A stretch of 64,000 nt of DNA from Camarhynchus parvulus (lineage: Eukaryota; Chordata; Aves; Passeriformes; Thraupidae), in assembly GCF_901933205.1 (NCBI RefSeq), contig NC_044581.1, positions 14,101,501 through 14,165,500 on the forward strand, read 5' to 3'. Every line of letters starts with the position of its first letter. Positions within the stretch are counted from its first letter, which is position 1. Below the pieces are notes generated by a model. It had not been told where the DNA came from and made no database searches. It saw nothing but the letters and a program-made list of their open reading frames with translations. Shown here in pieces: positions 48,501 to 60,420 of the stretch. The translations under genes and the position numbers were made by a program.

Positions 48501-50500
48501 TATTCCTCTCTTCTGTATTGATAAAAAGTCTCTTCTGTTTCAGATGAAATATATTTGTATTCACAGTGGTGTTTCTGAGCTCCCAACTCATAAGGATATT
48601 TGCATGCTGAAGTGGAGCTGCTTTTGTTCTAATTCCCCTCACTTCACATATTTTTAGTTGTAAGAGGTAAGAGACTTTTTTAGATCAGATCGTTATTGAG
48701 AAAAAGGAGCTTAATATTCTCCCTCTTGTTTGCTACCTGCAGCATGGTGGGAGGAGGAAAGTCAATCCCTGGCTACTCCACTTCCTTCCAGAGAGGGAAA
48801 AGTCACAGAAACACCATTTGTGTTTGTAAACCAAACTGGAAAAAGTAGGTGAAGCATCAGATTCCTTCATGTACTGAAATTCTCCTGATTAGTTTTAGTT
48901 TTGTGCCTTTTTATTTGGGAGCACCTGACTGTGCGTGGTTGATGCGCTCAGGACGTGGAGTGCAGCACCTGCAGATCCACTGAGGTGCCACTGATCCTGG
49001 GTTTGGTCTGTGCTCTTGGTGTTGGTGCCAAGGGGTCTTTGAGAAGCTGCTGCTCTCTCTGAGCAGCACAAAGACCACAGAAACCTCTGGGGGTTTTCTC
49101 CTGGTGACCTCTCTGAGCTCTGCTCTCCTGGAGCCCTACACACGCTGCTGGCATCCCAGGCTTGCAGCTTTGGCTGCTCAGGCAGGATTTTCTGAGAGCA
49201 TGTGGGTCAGTGCCATCTTTGTCACCCTGTGGTTAGGGCAGGAGGGGTGTTACTCATTTTGCTGTGCTTTCTGTGTCCACTTATAGCAACTGCAAGAAAT
49301 TCTGGACTAAGTAATCCCTTTCCTTTGTCAAAATCCACTAATCCTCATCAGTTACAGACGTGATTTCACAACCCAGAGTGTCAGAGTATTCCAAAATTAT
49401 GCTGCACAGGTCTTTTTTAATGCAAGTCTCAAAGCCCATCATAACTTGGGGAAAGATGACTACCTCTATATAAATACATATTTTCTTTTTATATTTATTA
49501 ATTTATGGAGTTGATTTTATATGTATGTATCTGTAATGATTATGCAAGGAATATAACTCCCAAATGCTTCTTTCTTTTTTTTTTTAATTTAGAAGGATGA
49601 GTCAGAATTTCCTGAAAAGTAAAAATAGGCCATAAAGTCTATACTCATTCTGAATATTAAAACATTTGAGGAATATGAAAGAACTGAAGATTTGCCTTGC
49701 ATACCTCTCTCTAAAACTCCCTGATAGATATGGTGCCAGATTAAAAAAAATATTAGTGACCCATATTTGGCTCACTTAGATTTCACTGATGCCCTCTCTC
49801 ACTGAATTGGTGAACTCTGATGAAATCGCACTCAGCATCCCTCTGCTTCTGATGCCCTGTGCCCATCCTAATCCCAGGTTTAGCCTTGGTCCACTTGGCC
49901 ACATTTAGCCCTGACCCAAAGCAAGCAGAGCCCCTGTGGCACCAGGGCAAGCATTAACTCTCAAAGGCTTCCTGTGCTCCAGCAGCCCTGCAGTTCCTCT
50001 GTCACCCCCAAACTCAGCCCTAAGCTGGGTTTGCAAACAACATTGAGACTTTAGAACTCGTTGAAAACTTGTTTGCAGTTGGGTGAAATGCACTCTTTTG
50101 TTCCCCAGGGCACACAGAGCTGTTTTTAGTGACCCCCTCCTCTGAATTCAGCACAGCTGAGCCCCCAGTTCGGGGCAGGACTGTGCTCATTTCTCAGCCA
50201 CCCAGAGGACACTCGTGTGTCTCCTGCAGGCTGTGCTTGGGGTTAGTGAAGGTGCATTTCCAGCAGAGAGTGTCCTGGAGGAGCCCTGCAGGGAGAGGGG
50301 ACAGCTCTGCAGCTGCAGGGACAGATGGTTCTGCAGAGGCTCTGGAGTTGTGTCCCCAGGGCTCCAGGGCTGAACTGGTGAGAGTCTCAGCGAGGTGATA
50401 AAGACTCCTGTTGGTTTTGGTGTGTCAAGCTGTCTTCCATAAAATACACACTGGTCGGGAAATGCCAGTAAAATCCCAGGTGTTGGACCTGTGTGTCTGT
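45598..50500. other. non-coding single-copy DNA
   Basis: No supported gene. Minor features are three imperfect 9-bp units (about 46940-46965, giving Ala-Asp-Ser repeats on the minus strand) and an A15 run (48328-48342). GC-richer patches at 46640-47220, 48930-49200 and 50130-50400 carry overlapping short frames. Confidence 0.6.
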
Positions 50501-53500
50501 GCAGGTGCAGCAGTGAAACCTCAGTAGCACTAGATGATTACTAATGTTATAGTTGTACCTCTCCATGATATTAAGCTTTTCCTTGGCTTTGGGGTTTGTT
50601 TTGGGTTTTTTTTTTTCCTTTGTCTGGTTTTTACTGTCACCTGCCTTGATTTTGTGTCTCTTTTATAATATACACGAGCTACCTTTGTCAATTAATCATT
50701 GTATAAAATAGGAAGGGAAAATCTCCTGTAATACAAGAAGGTGGATGCAGGATCAGACTATTATAAGCAAAGAGTGGTGTGAGAACAAGGTTGCCTTTTT
50801 GACTTAAATAAGATCTCCTTATTTCTGTGCAATTATAATGTAGTCAGGGTAAATATTAGTTTTATAACTGATTGACATACAGATGAGGTTTTCCACAGTG
50901 CTGTGTCTCGGCCAGCAACAGCAGCATAACATTCCCCAGGCATTCCAGCTGTGTTCTCAGGGGCTTTACAAGAGAGCTCTCTGCTGAGAAGCTTGCCCTA
51001 TTCCTGGGTCTCTTTTCACAGCAAATGTGACCCATTCATTACTGCAAATGGCTCTGGGAGGGCTGCGTGCTCCGGGGAGGAAAGAGTAGGACTTTGGCAA
51101 CAAACTGCTGAATGCAGATTTCTGTGCTCATTTGTTCTGTGGGTCATTGTTCATGGGAAGCTGTTAATTAGGATTTTATTTTGGCTTTTTGAAAAAACCA
51201 AACAAACAAACCTGCATTCTATACCTTTTTTTATATCAAGAGAGTTATCTCAGTCTGCCTTCATTTTTCTTCTCTTGTACTCCAGTTTTGTCCTTGACTC
51301 TTCCTTCAACTTGGGAACTGTTACTAGATTTTGAGTAGTCTTGTATTTTATGCCCAGTTAGGCCTATTCATCTTTGCTTTATTTTCTGCCAGCAGAAGCC
51401 CTTTTTTCTAACTGCTTCTGTGGCCAAGTGAACACTATTAACAAAGCAGCTCTAATATGAGCAGAGGTTTCTGTTGATCTTACAAACCTCAACCAGCATG
51501 GGCTTCAAGCAAGAACCTGAGAGGTCTCTTTTGAGACTTGTCACTTTAGATGCTTCTGGCTACTTAAATCAATCTCGAAGAAGCCCTCAGCAAGGATTTT
51601 TGGATGTTGAGGTTTTATGATGATCTGTTATCACGGGAGGATGAATGGGATGGGACAGAAAAGTCCATGTGGAAGGTGCTGCACAATTTCAGTGTGATAA
51701 TCTGGCCTCTGCTAGTTAGCTCTGGGCTGTTCCTTACAGTGGCAATTTCCTCTGTCCATCAGGGCTCTCCAGGGGCACTATTAAAGGGGTAAAGAAGCTG
51801 GAGCTGTTTCTCCTGGCAGAGTAAATCAATTCCCATGACTTATGTCAGATAAACCCATTTCAAATGTGAAACTGCTATGAAATACTCTTGGCAGCCTCAA
51901 TGTATGTTAAAGTGTTTGCCTCCAGGTGAGTCCAAGGGGTGTATGCTCCATGTGTATGCTCTCTGGGAAATAACCTCTGCTTTTGAAATGCACATTATGT
52001 GTCAAAAATAACATCTGGGTGCTACAGAGCAGTGGGGTATGAAGTGGTTTAAAACTGTTGATTTAAGCGCTTCTCATAGGAATTCAGGGGACTGCAACCA
52101 GCTATGCTTTCATAATCAAATAAATACATTTAGGTAGTCAAATTAAAACAATTGCAATGTTTATTGAAAGAAATAAAAATAGAATAAAAAGAAGGTAGCA
52201 TTTTTGGTTTGCTGTGCCATTAAGCAGACAGTCTGACCTCTGGCTGACAGCAAAAAGAAAAAGGCAATTTCACAGCAAAAGAACTTATTTCATTCAAAAG
52301 TGATGAAATGTCATTGCTGGGAAAATGCAGAAGAGATTGCACAGGACAGCCTGGGGATGGTTTGTGCAGGGCAGTGATCCCAGGTGGCTCTCTCCATTTC
52401 CAGCACCACAGCAGTGCTCATGGGGGGCAGCAGGACTCCTGACATCTGTGTCAGCTGCAGATCCAGCATGTGACAGAAGGGCTCTGTGCAGTCCTGCAGC
52501 CAGGCAGGGCTGTTTGAACGCCCCTGGGCTGACCTGGGCTGCTCAGGCCCCCCTCCATGGGCTGCCTGGTTGTTAACCTGGCTGCAGAGATGCTTTGATT
52601 GAAATATGTCAGCCCTGAGCTCAGAGCTGCCCAAGGTTGTGGCTGACACAGAGCATCTCACATTAATCAGTTTTTTGGGCACTGATCCCTCTGCCTTAGC
52701 AGGTCTCCCAAGGGGACCAGGCCATTCCTGAGAGCTGCTGCAGCCTCTGGCTCTGTGCAGGGCTTCAGCCCCTGGAAACTCAGCCTGTGGCCTCCCTGCT
52801 CTCTCCTAAGGACAGCAGAAGGAAATTGCTGCCTCCCTCCTTTTGTGCTCCTGTGTGGGCACTGACCATGAATGCTCTGGCTTTTCTGGGCCCTGTTTAA
52901 TGTCTCATTGCAGCTTTTGTGCTGCACAAGTGGGGTTGTTTCAGGCAATTGATGCAGGAATGCCAGAGCAAGCTTTTGTACATGGTTCTCTAGGCTGCCT
53001 GTCTGCTACCCAGGATAAATTTGTAATCAGGCTGTGTCAGAGCTGAATCTTGGCCTCTCTTGCTATAGATTGTCCTGGTCTGTTTCCCCTGAATGTGAGT
53101 TCAGGTCATTCTAGACTCATTTCTTGTGCCAAAGGTTAAACAAAGTAGAGGATGCCACCAGAGGAGACTTGTTCCTCCAGCCTGGGAAATGCTTCTGGTG
53201 TGAGGAACCAGGGCAGAGCTGATGGTCAGACACAAAGGGCAGCTGCCACCCTGTCCTCTTTGCCACCTTTTAGAATAAATACACACATTCTTTAGGCAGA
53301 TTAAGTAATACTTCTTCATTTTTTCAAAGCACACCAACTGTAATTGTTAAAGCTGAAAGCACTGAGACCACCTGACCTGGGAACTGACACTGCTGAGTAA
53401 GGCAACTCTTATTTCTCACAAAGCCAAAATAGAACATTTGCAGATGATGTGAGGGTTCAAGAAAGCTACAACTGAGATGGGAAAGGGCTTCCTTTCCAGT

Positions 53501-55885
53501 ACCTTTCAGGATCAGAACAGAACCTTTACCAGTGACACTGATTTAGATGGTTGGCTTTGGGTGTCTCTCACTAAATTCCCTGTGATACAACAATCTTCTT
53601 CTCTTGCAGCTCTTTACTTCTTCTCTGGTTACCACTGCATTTGTTCTCTGCCATTTGAAAGGGCAGAGACCATACCATCACCCAAAGAAGTTCTAGCATC
53701 CTTACAAAGGATGAGAAAAATCACAAAACTTTATTAGAAAAGTAGTATATCCAGCACCCTGCTGCTACACAATGAGAAGCTGAGACTTGGAGAATCTTCT
53801 TTTGCTTGCTCTGATTATTGGCTTAATTATAGTTATTTAAGCAATCTCAGAAAAACATGCAGACCTATACAAATTGACAGGAGATAGTAGAATTACATCA
53901 ACAGAAATCTGAAACAGGTCTTGAATGGACAAGAAATTTTTGCAGTAGTTAAGAAACTAAGTTCTGAATTCATTACTAAATCCAGCTGTGCCATATAAAG
54001 AAACAGATTGATGGCATCTAACCAGTAAAATAAACACCCATTTTTCATGGCAGTTGTGGATTGATGCACCATGAAATCTTCTAACAGTCCAGATCTAAAG
54101 GCACGGGACCATAAATTGTTGTATTGACACATTTGTAGCAGTTTTACAGATGCACTTAAACTGCCACAAGTAAAATTTTAATTGCCTAATTTTGTGGAAA
54201 TTATGGACCCAGATCCAGACATCTACATCTGCAGTGTGGTATTTGGAAAAAAAAAAGAACTTATAATTCATGTGTAAGATTGAAAGCAGTGTGAATTTGA
54301 GTGCACTGCAGCTCCTAAGCCAACAAAATTGCAAATCATTGAAATTCTTGGGAGTGAAGGCTGGGGAGCCTGGAGAAAAGATTTCTGAGGGAGTGACTGG
54401 GGAATTACAGTTTGATCTTCCTTGGTTTGCTTGAAGTCCTGGCTGAATAGCTTTGCATCCATGGTCATGCCTTTAGGCACTGGTGGTATATGTTTCCTGC
54501 CAAAATTGATCAGAGGTAGAGGGAACCTCCTCCCAGATGGATGTCTAGAAACTCATTTCCCTGGCCCATATGGGGATTTTACAAAGCAGTTGTGCTGTTG
54601 ACTTGTGTAATAGTGATTTCCAATAATTCATAATCCATTGTACATGGAAATCAACTGCTTCACTTCAGGCAGTTAATTAAGGTTGCAAACAAACACTCAC
54701 TCTTTTAGATGGCTTTGTTTTCGTTCCCTTGCCCCTCTTCTCCCCACTAAGTCCTTTTGATTTATGCTAGCACATTTCAAAGCACTTGCTGCTTTAGCAG
54801 CTCTGTGCAGTCCCCTTGTGTGGGGCTCCTCTGAACCCGTGTGGACACTCAAAGGTCACATTGGGAATGTTTTCCCCAACACTTAGACCTAAATGTTTTC
54901 ATTTTCTAGGGCATCCACTAGAACAGCTTTTCCTTGGAGGAGTCTCTGGTTATTTGTGCTTGAAGCAAAAGTTAGTGAAAAGTCTATTGACCCTTTAAGA
55001 CACCAATATTCAGCTATTTGCTTGTTGTTCTTTACTTGATAAATTACTAATTTAGGGTGAAATCATACTCTTTAGTGGCTCCCTGTTCATAAATCACAAT
55101 CTGACATTTTTTCTCTAGGGGAAGATTGCTGTTTGCAGTATGCTCTGCCACCAGAACAGATGACAATATTAGTTTATCAGGAGAAACCTATATTTTAAAA
55201 ATAAATCTTGATACAATAAATTCCCAGCTCTCTGTATTGCTGCTTGAATGTTTTTATTGCCAGGTTGTCTCTGTAATCTTGAGCTCAAAAGCCTTTGTAG
55301 AGAAAGCAGAGAAATCCAAAAAGGAATTTATGATCAAATGGACAGAAAGGGGAAATCAGTGTTTCAATTTGACAATAGTTTGACAGCCTGCATAGGTATT
55401 ATAGCAGATTAATCATGCTGATGAGAAATCACTCACCATTTTCAATGAAGTAGCATTTAATCAAGAATGAGATCTTACTAAAACTGGAATCCAGCATTTT
55501 TAAGAATCTGGGAAGCTTTTCTTGTTTTAAATTGCCTCCACAAAATTTAAGACTAGAATTTTTGTGTGTTTTAAGCCCTTGACTGTTCCAGAACAGGAAG
55601 TTTCTATTCTATATTGGTGTCAGGCCTTTCTAATGAGCACACAAGGCACCCTGCACTAGCCTGAGGTCCCTACACACAGAACCTGCAGTTTCTTTGCAGG
55701 AAGAGTGGGACAGGGAAACTTTGGGGCTTTTCCTCTGTCTCTTAGATGACAGAAATGGCAATTTCCATTTCAAGCCCTTTCTTGCCCCTCCCTGGGTTGC
55801 TGCTGCTGAGAAAAGGAGCAGCACCCCAGCCTGGGCTCTTGCTGGGCTCTTGGTGCCACTGACCCATGGGAGGGCAGGGGAAGAA
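50501..55885. other. non-coding single-copy DNA
   Basis: No supported gene. On the minus strand two open frames (52667-52948 and 52311-52682, different frames) lie upstream of an AATAAA hexamer (plus TTTATT near 52160). They show no recognisable domain, so I do not call a gene. Confidence 0.55.
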
Positions 55886-56300
55886 GCTCCTGTCCCTGCT
55901 CCCCTGGGCAATTGCTCCTTTCCTTGCTCCCCTGGGCAATTGCTCCTGTCCCTGCTCTTGGGCAATTGCTCCTTTCCTTGCTCCCCTGGGCAATTGCTCC
56001 TGTCCCTGCTCTTGGGCAATTGCTCCTTTCCTTGCTCCCCTGGGCAATTGCTCCTTTCCTTGCTCCCCTGGGCAATTGCTCCTGTCCCTGCTCTTGGGCA
56101 ATTGCTCCTTTCCTTGCTCCCCTGGGCAATTGCTCCTTTCCCTGCTCCCCTGGGCAATTGCTCCTGTCCCTGCTCCCTGGGCAATTGCTCCTGTCCCCTG
56201 GCCGCCCCTGGCCCGCCAATTGCTCCTGTCCCTGCTCCCCTGGGCAATTGCTCCTGTCCCTGCTCCCCTGGGCAATTGCTCCTTTCCCTGCTCCCCTGGG
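55886..56300. repeat. ~28-bp minisatellite, 14 copies
   Basis: The core GGGCAATTGCTCCT recurs at about 55906, 55934, 55960, 55988, 56014, 56042, 56070, 56096, 56124, 56152, 56179, 56214 (degenerate start), 56242 and 56270, each with the palindrome CAATTG. Two main unit types alternate: 28 bp ending TTTCCTTGCTCCCCT and 26 bp ending GTCCCTGCTCTT, in an order near A-B-A-B-A-A-B-A-A. Copy 11 contains a GC-rich insertion. The unit has no stop codon in any frame and is not a multiple of three. All six frames therefore run open, producing frames of 319 codons (plus, 55694-56653) and 314 codons (minus, 55770-56714). These are repeat artefacts, not proteins. Confidence 0.95.
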
Positions 56301-59300
56301 TATTTCCTTTCTCTGCCCAGCCTGGGTCTGTCTGTCCTGCCCTTGGCTCTCACCTGAGGGAGGTGAGGGATGGCTCAGCCCACCCAGCTGAGCTGGGAGC
56401 TGTCCTGGCAGGTTCAGGTGATGCTGGGAGGGAGGAGCAATGCCCTGTGCCTGCTCCGTGCTCCCAGGGGCACCAGGGCTCTGGGCAGGCACAGAGGGGA
56501 CCTGGCTGGGCCCCTGGGTGTGCTGGGGAGCCTTGCCTCCTCTTTCTCCAGAAGCAGTGGGAGAAGCAGTACCCAGGGCTTCATTGTGAGCAGGGTGTGT
56601 TCTTTGTTCTCCTTTTCTCAGTGCTTTGGAGAAGATTGGAAAGGAATGACTAAAGAGCAGGAGGGAAGGAGAAGGGCAGGAGAGGATGCTCAAACTCAGT
56701 TCAGCTCCTGGCACCTGCTCCTTCTGTGTCCACTCCTGCCCTTGCTGCCCTTCCCTATCTGCCCAGCAGTGTCAGAGCTCCTGCTCACACATCCCTGCTC
56801 TTGTGTGCAGATGTGTCTTGTGTGTGTCCAGCAGCTTTGGGGACACGTGGCCCAGGCTGCTCACATTCCCTGTGCCCCCGGCCTGGGCCTGGCAGGGGCT
56901 CAGCAGCCCCAGGCTCCTCAGCTGTGCTCAACACATTTGAAAAAGCAAACCCCACTGGTTCTTTTGTATTCCAGTGGAGTGCTGCTGGTATAAGAACACT
57001 GTTCCCATGGGTCTGGAAATGTCTTTACATCCTTAATGTGTCTCTACTTCAGAGAAAACGGGCATGTGCAATTAATTCTTGTACGTATGCTACTTGAGCC
57101 TGTTTGAAATTGTGTGTGTGTATGTGCAAGGCAATTAATTCCCATTCTTCAGAAGTGAGAGAGTGAGGGAGGTTTTTTCCCTTTTTCCTTTTTTTGCAGG
57201 GGCAGGGTAAGGATTCAAACTTAAGGGGATTTTTTCTCCCAGTTCTGTGCTGTCACTTCCAGATCACACTGCTTGGGAAAGTATATTCCTCATACAGAGG
57301 AACCTCAAGTAATAAAAAGTGAGTGATCAAGAAAGCTGTGTTTTAATGATTATCAGTACACAGCACAAATCAAGGAAAATGTAACAGCAATCTCTGATTT
57401 AGTCCTTAATGAATTTAGGATAATTCACTTATTTCTAGGAGACCAGTGGTCTTTCTGAAGGATGCTGCCATGATAAGAGCAATAAGAAATGGTTATCTGT
57501 TGGAACTAAGGCTTGTTCTCCAGTGCAAGTTGCCTCCTGAAATTAGTTTGTAGTGAACTTAATGTACACTGGGTTTGGCTCTCGCTGTGGTGCCTCTGTA
57601 AAATGTTCCTTTGGGTAAGAACTAAAGTGCATAGCTTTAGGGTTTGCACATTTTGTTCACCATCTAGAACCCTCTCCAGCGTTCAAGCAGGCAGGGCTAT
57701 GACCTCTGCTAAAAGGCAAAAGAGGAGAAGAAAGAAGAAGTGACAGACTCTTAGTGCAGTATCTTTAGCTTCACTTCCAAACATAATTTTAGCTCCTCAG
57801 AAACAAGGTTAATGCACACAGGCAGCTCGATACAATTCCTGCTCTTTTTCATTCATGATGTAACTCATAAAAATGTCTTGCACCATTTATGTGGAGTCTG
57901 TTGTACTTGACATAAAAAGGTGGAAAGAAGTTGTTTCTTGGAGACTGTGGCATGGTCCTCTGGGAGTCATGAAACTCAATTTTCCCTGACTATAATTAAT
58001 ATCTTTCCCATTATGGACTCAGGGATGATCCATGTAGCCTGAGTTGGCAGCAAACTAATCACCAGGAGAGACACAGGCTGGGAGAATCATATGCTGGGTA
58101 CCCACTTAGAGAGTGAACTCGAGGGGAAATCTGAGAGAAGCACTAACACAAGGTTTTATGGCTGTGCCCTGCCATCCCTACAAACAAAGAGGGGCCTTTC
58201 CCTGGTCTCCAGCAGCTGTTATACAGTGCAGTGGGTCATTTCAGCAGCACCTTTATCAAGCTCTGATTGCACACAAGGGGCCAAAACCATTCCTTGATGC
58301 AATCCCCCTCGTTTTGCTGAAGGAGCCCTGTAGCTGAATTAGTTCACACTTGCTGTGAATTGCAGCCTTTTACCAGAAATTAAAAGGAGAGGTCAGTGTT
58401 GCCCTGATTTTTTAAGTTTTTCTAAGCCTTCTGATGTTTACATTCTTGTAACAAACTTTTTCACACACTTTATTATTTCACAAACTTATTGTTTTGCATT
58501 CTTTTATGGAGGAGGAGAAATGGACTGTTGGTTTGTCCAGTGTCATTGGAGAGGTGGTACTTTCACCCTCCAATCCACTGTCACTTTTGGAAATCTATAA
58601 ACGTTTGGGTCAGAAAATAAAAAGTGCCTTTTTGCCTCGGAAAGAGCAGCAAGTCTGCGTTGTGTTGTTTTGTGTCCTACAGTGACAGGTCAGCACAACA
58701 TTTTCCATCCCCATGAAATAGTTTTCCCAATAACTATGGGCCATGACATTTATCACCAGGTAGCTGTGCTTATCTTTCTGTCAGATGTAAAGCAGGCCAG
58801 AGCTGTGGGGACCACAGTGTCGCTGGTGACTGACTGGGGAGCAGCGTGGCCTCCAGCAGGCGGCTGCTCCAGGGAGGGCTTTGGGCTCCAAGGGCCACAT
58901 GTGGTGTGCATTCTCTCTGAGTGACACTGAGGGGTGACAAAGCAGTGCCTGGCCTTTGTGTGAAGCCTTGGTGAGCAGACTCCTGTGACAGTGTAGCTCC
59001 AGGGAGGAGACACTGCTTGATCAACTAGCAGAAACCTGAGGATGTCAAAACCATCTTTTGTTCTTAACCATTGGAACATGGCTTCAGCAGCAAAAAGCTT
59101 CCATGGATTGAGAGTTTCTGCCCCTATGAATTGAACCTCTGGGGCTTTTTCTTTTATTTGCCAGTAGGTCTCTCTCCTCGTGGACTTACTGTGGCAGCCA
59201 CTGTGCCAACAGTCAGCACAGGGCTGGGTGTTGCTCTCCAGATCTGAGTGCAGTGGAACAGCACTGCACCTGGCAGGCTGGCTCTCTTCTGCTGTCCCTT

Positions 59301-60079
59301 GGACATGTCCTGCTTATCAGTTTCCACTTTTAGCACCATTTTCTGCTCAGGGACAAAACCTCCTTTTATGTTCCAACAAAAAATGTTCTCTAAAGTGATT
59401 TCCAACTTATGTCTGATGACTTCTGCTATTAGACTTGGTTTGTTATAGATTCTTTTCTGTGGTATTCTGGATGAACCAGTTCAGATTTTTTCAGGGATTT
59501 CACCCTGACATCTCTGAGCAAGCACAGAGGAGTGTGTGACGAGCTTGGTGTAGTTGAACCGCCATGGAAATATCCCCAAACCCTGAGAGTCGTTTCAATA
59601 ATAAGCAACATATTTACTGATGGAGTGAGAGCAAAGCCTTCTCTGTGTTTCCTGACCAAGCCTCTGGAAGGTTTCCATGCAGTGAAGGAGGCTGAGCTGT
59701 GGCTGAGGCAGTCAGCAGCAGCCTGAAGGAGCCTGTGGTGAGATTTTAGCTCTGCTGGAGGAGCCATGAGCTCGTCACACCAGGGCAGCTTTGGGAGGGA
59801 CAGAGCTGTGAGGCCAAAGAGGGCAGGAGCCTGGCATGAAGTGTGTGGCATTCCTCTCATTACAGCCACCTCTCCCTGCTAGGGTTCATTTACTGGCTGC
59901 TGCAGGCACTGAACCTGTGAAGGGTCACAACCCTCTCAGAGGGGCACAGGATACCAAACATTCCCACCTCCCATCAAAGCCAGGGAGAATTCAGCATGTT
60001 TGAATTCTGACTGGCTTCACAAATCAGGACCAAGTCCTTCATTTACCAGTTATCTGCACTTGTCTGATGGCAATCAAGT
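56301..60079. other. non-coding single-copy DNA
   Basis: GC-rich up to about 56930, then AT-richer. Frames such as 56370-56993 (207 codons) run out of the minisatellite's GC-rich flank and lack domains. A strong acceptor-like pyrimidine tract ending in CAG lies at 57173-57199, with no supported exon. Confidence 0.6.
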
Positions 60080-60420
60080 CCACTGGTGTTATCGTATTTG
60101 TATAGGTCAACAGCATTAATTGGTTTTCCTGCATCTCTTCTATTGAGCATGCAGAGCGTGGGCTGTCTTGCCAAGAATAGAGGCAGAGGCAAATTACAGA
60201 CTGCTTATGTTGGGGTAATCATAAGATGCTTCCAGGTAATTTTAATAAATTAGTTGTTCAAGTCACTCAGATAGCGCTAAATTAATATGTCTAGAGCAAT
60301 GTGCTGCATTTTCTATCAATCTTTTTTTTTATTCTTCTTAATTACATTTCCTCCACTTTAGCTATTGCCTTCTAGCTGTGGAGCCACTATACTTTAGCTG
60401 CAGTAGGTACAAAGATTAGA
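60080..60420. promoter_or_regulatory. candidate conserved non-coding element
   Basis: A repeat-free AT-rich block with homeodomain-type cores (GCATTAATTGG, TTCTTAATTACATTTCC, GCTAAATTAATATG) and a nuclear-receptor-like AGGTCA near 60104. It resembles known vertebrate enhancers in texture only; conservation is untested. Confidence 0.18.

Noticed and set aside
52150..52948. Two minus-strand frames with a downstream AATAAA, resembling a processed pseudogene
   Set aside because: The frames are not in register, match no family I recognise, and no poly(A) tail or target duplication is visible.
55886..56300. Regular repeats resembling a CRISPR array
   Set aside because: The repeats are head to tail with no unique spacers, and the context is an avian nuclear genome with no cas genes.
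55694..56714. Open frames of 319, 314, 205 and 203 codons on both strands, repeat-protein-like
   Set aside because: They are generated by the 28-bp minisatellite, which has no stop in any frame. All six frames are open at once and the flanks show no gene structure.
57173..57206. Very strong acceptor-like tract ending TTTTTTTGCAG, with GTAAGG seven bases later
   Set aside because: A 6-7-nt exon is implausible, and no downstream open exon with a donor is seen.
59154..59405. 83-codon minus frame, with an acceptor-like TTTATTTGCCAG on the plus strand
   Set aside because: The acceptor and the frame lie on different strands; the plus-strand reading after the acceptor stops after about 28 codons without a donor.
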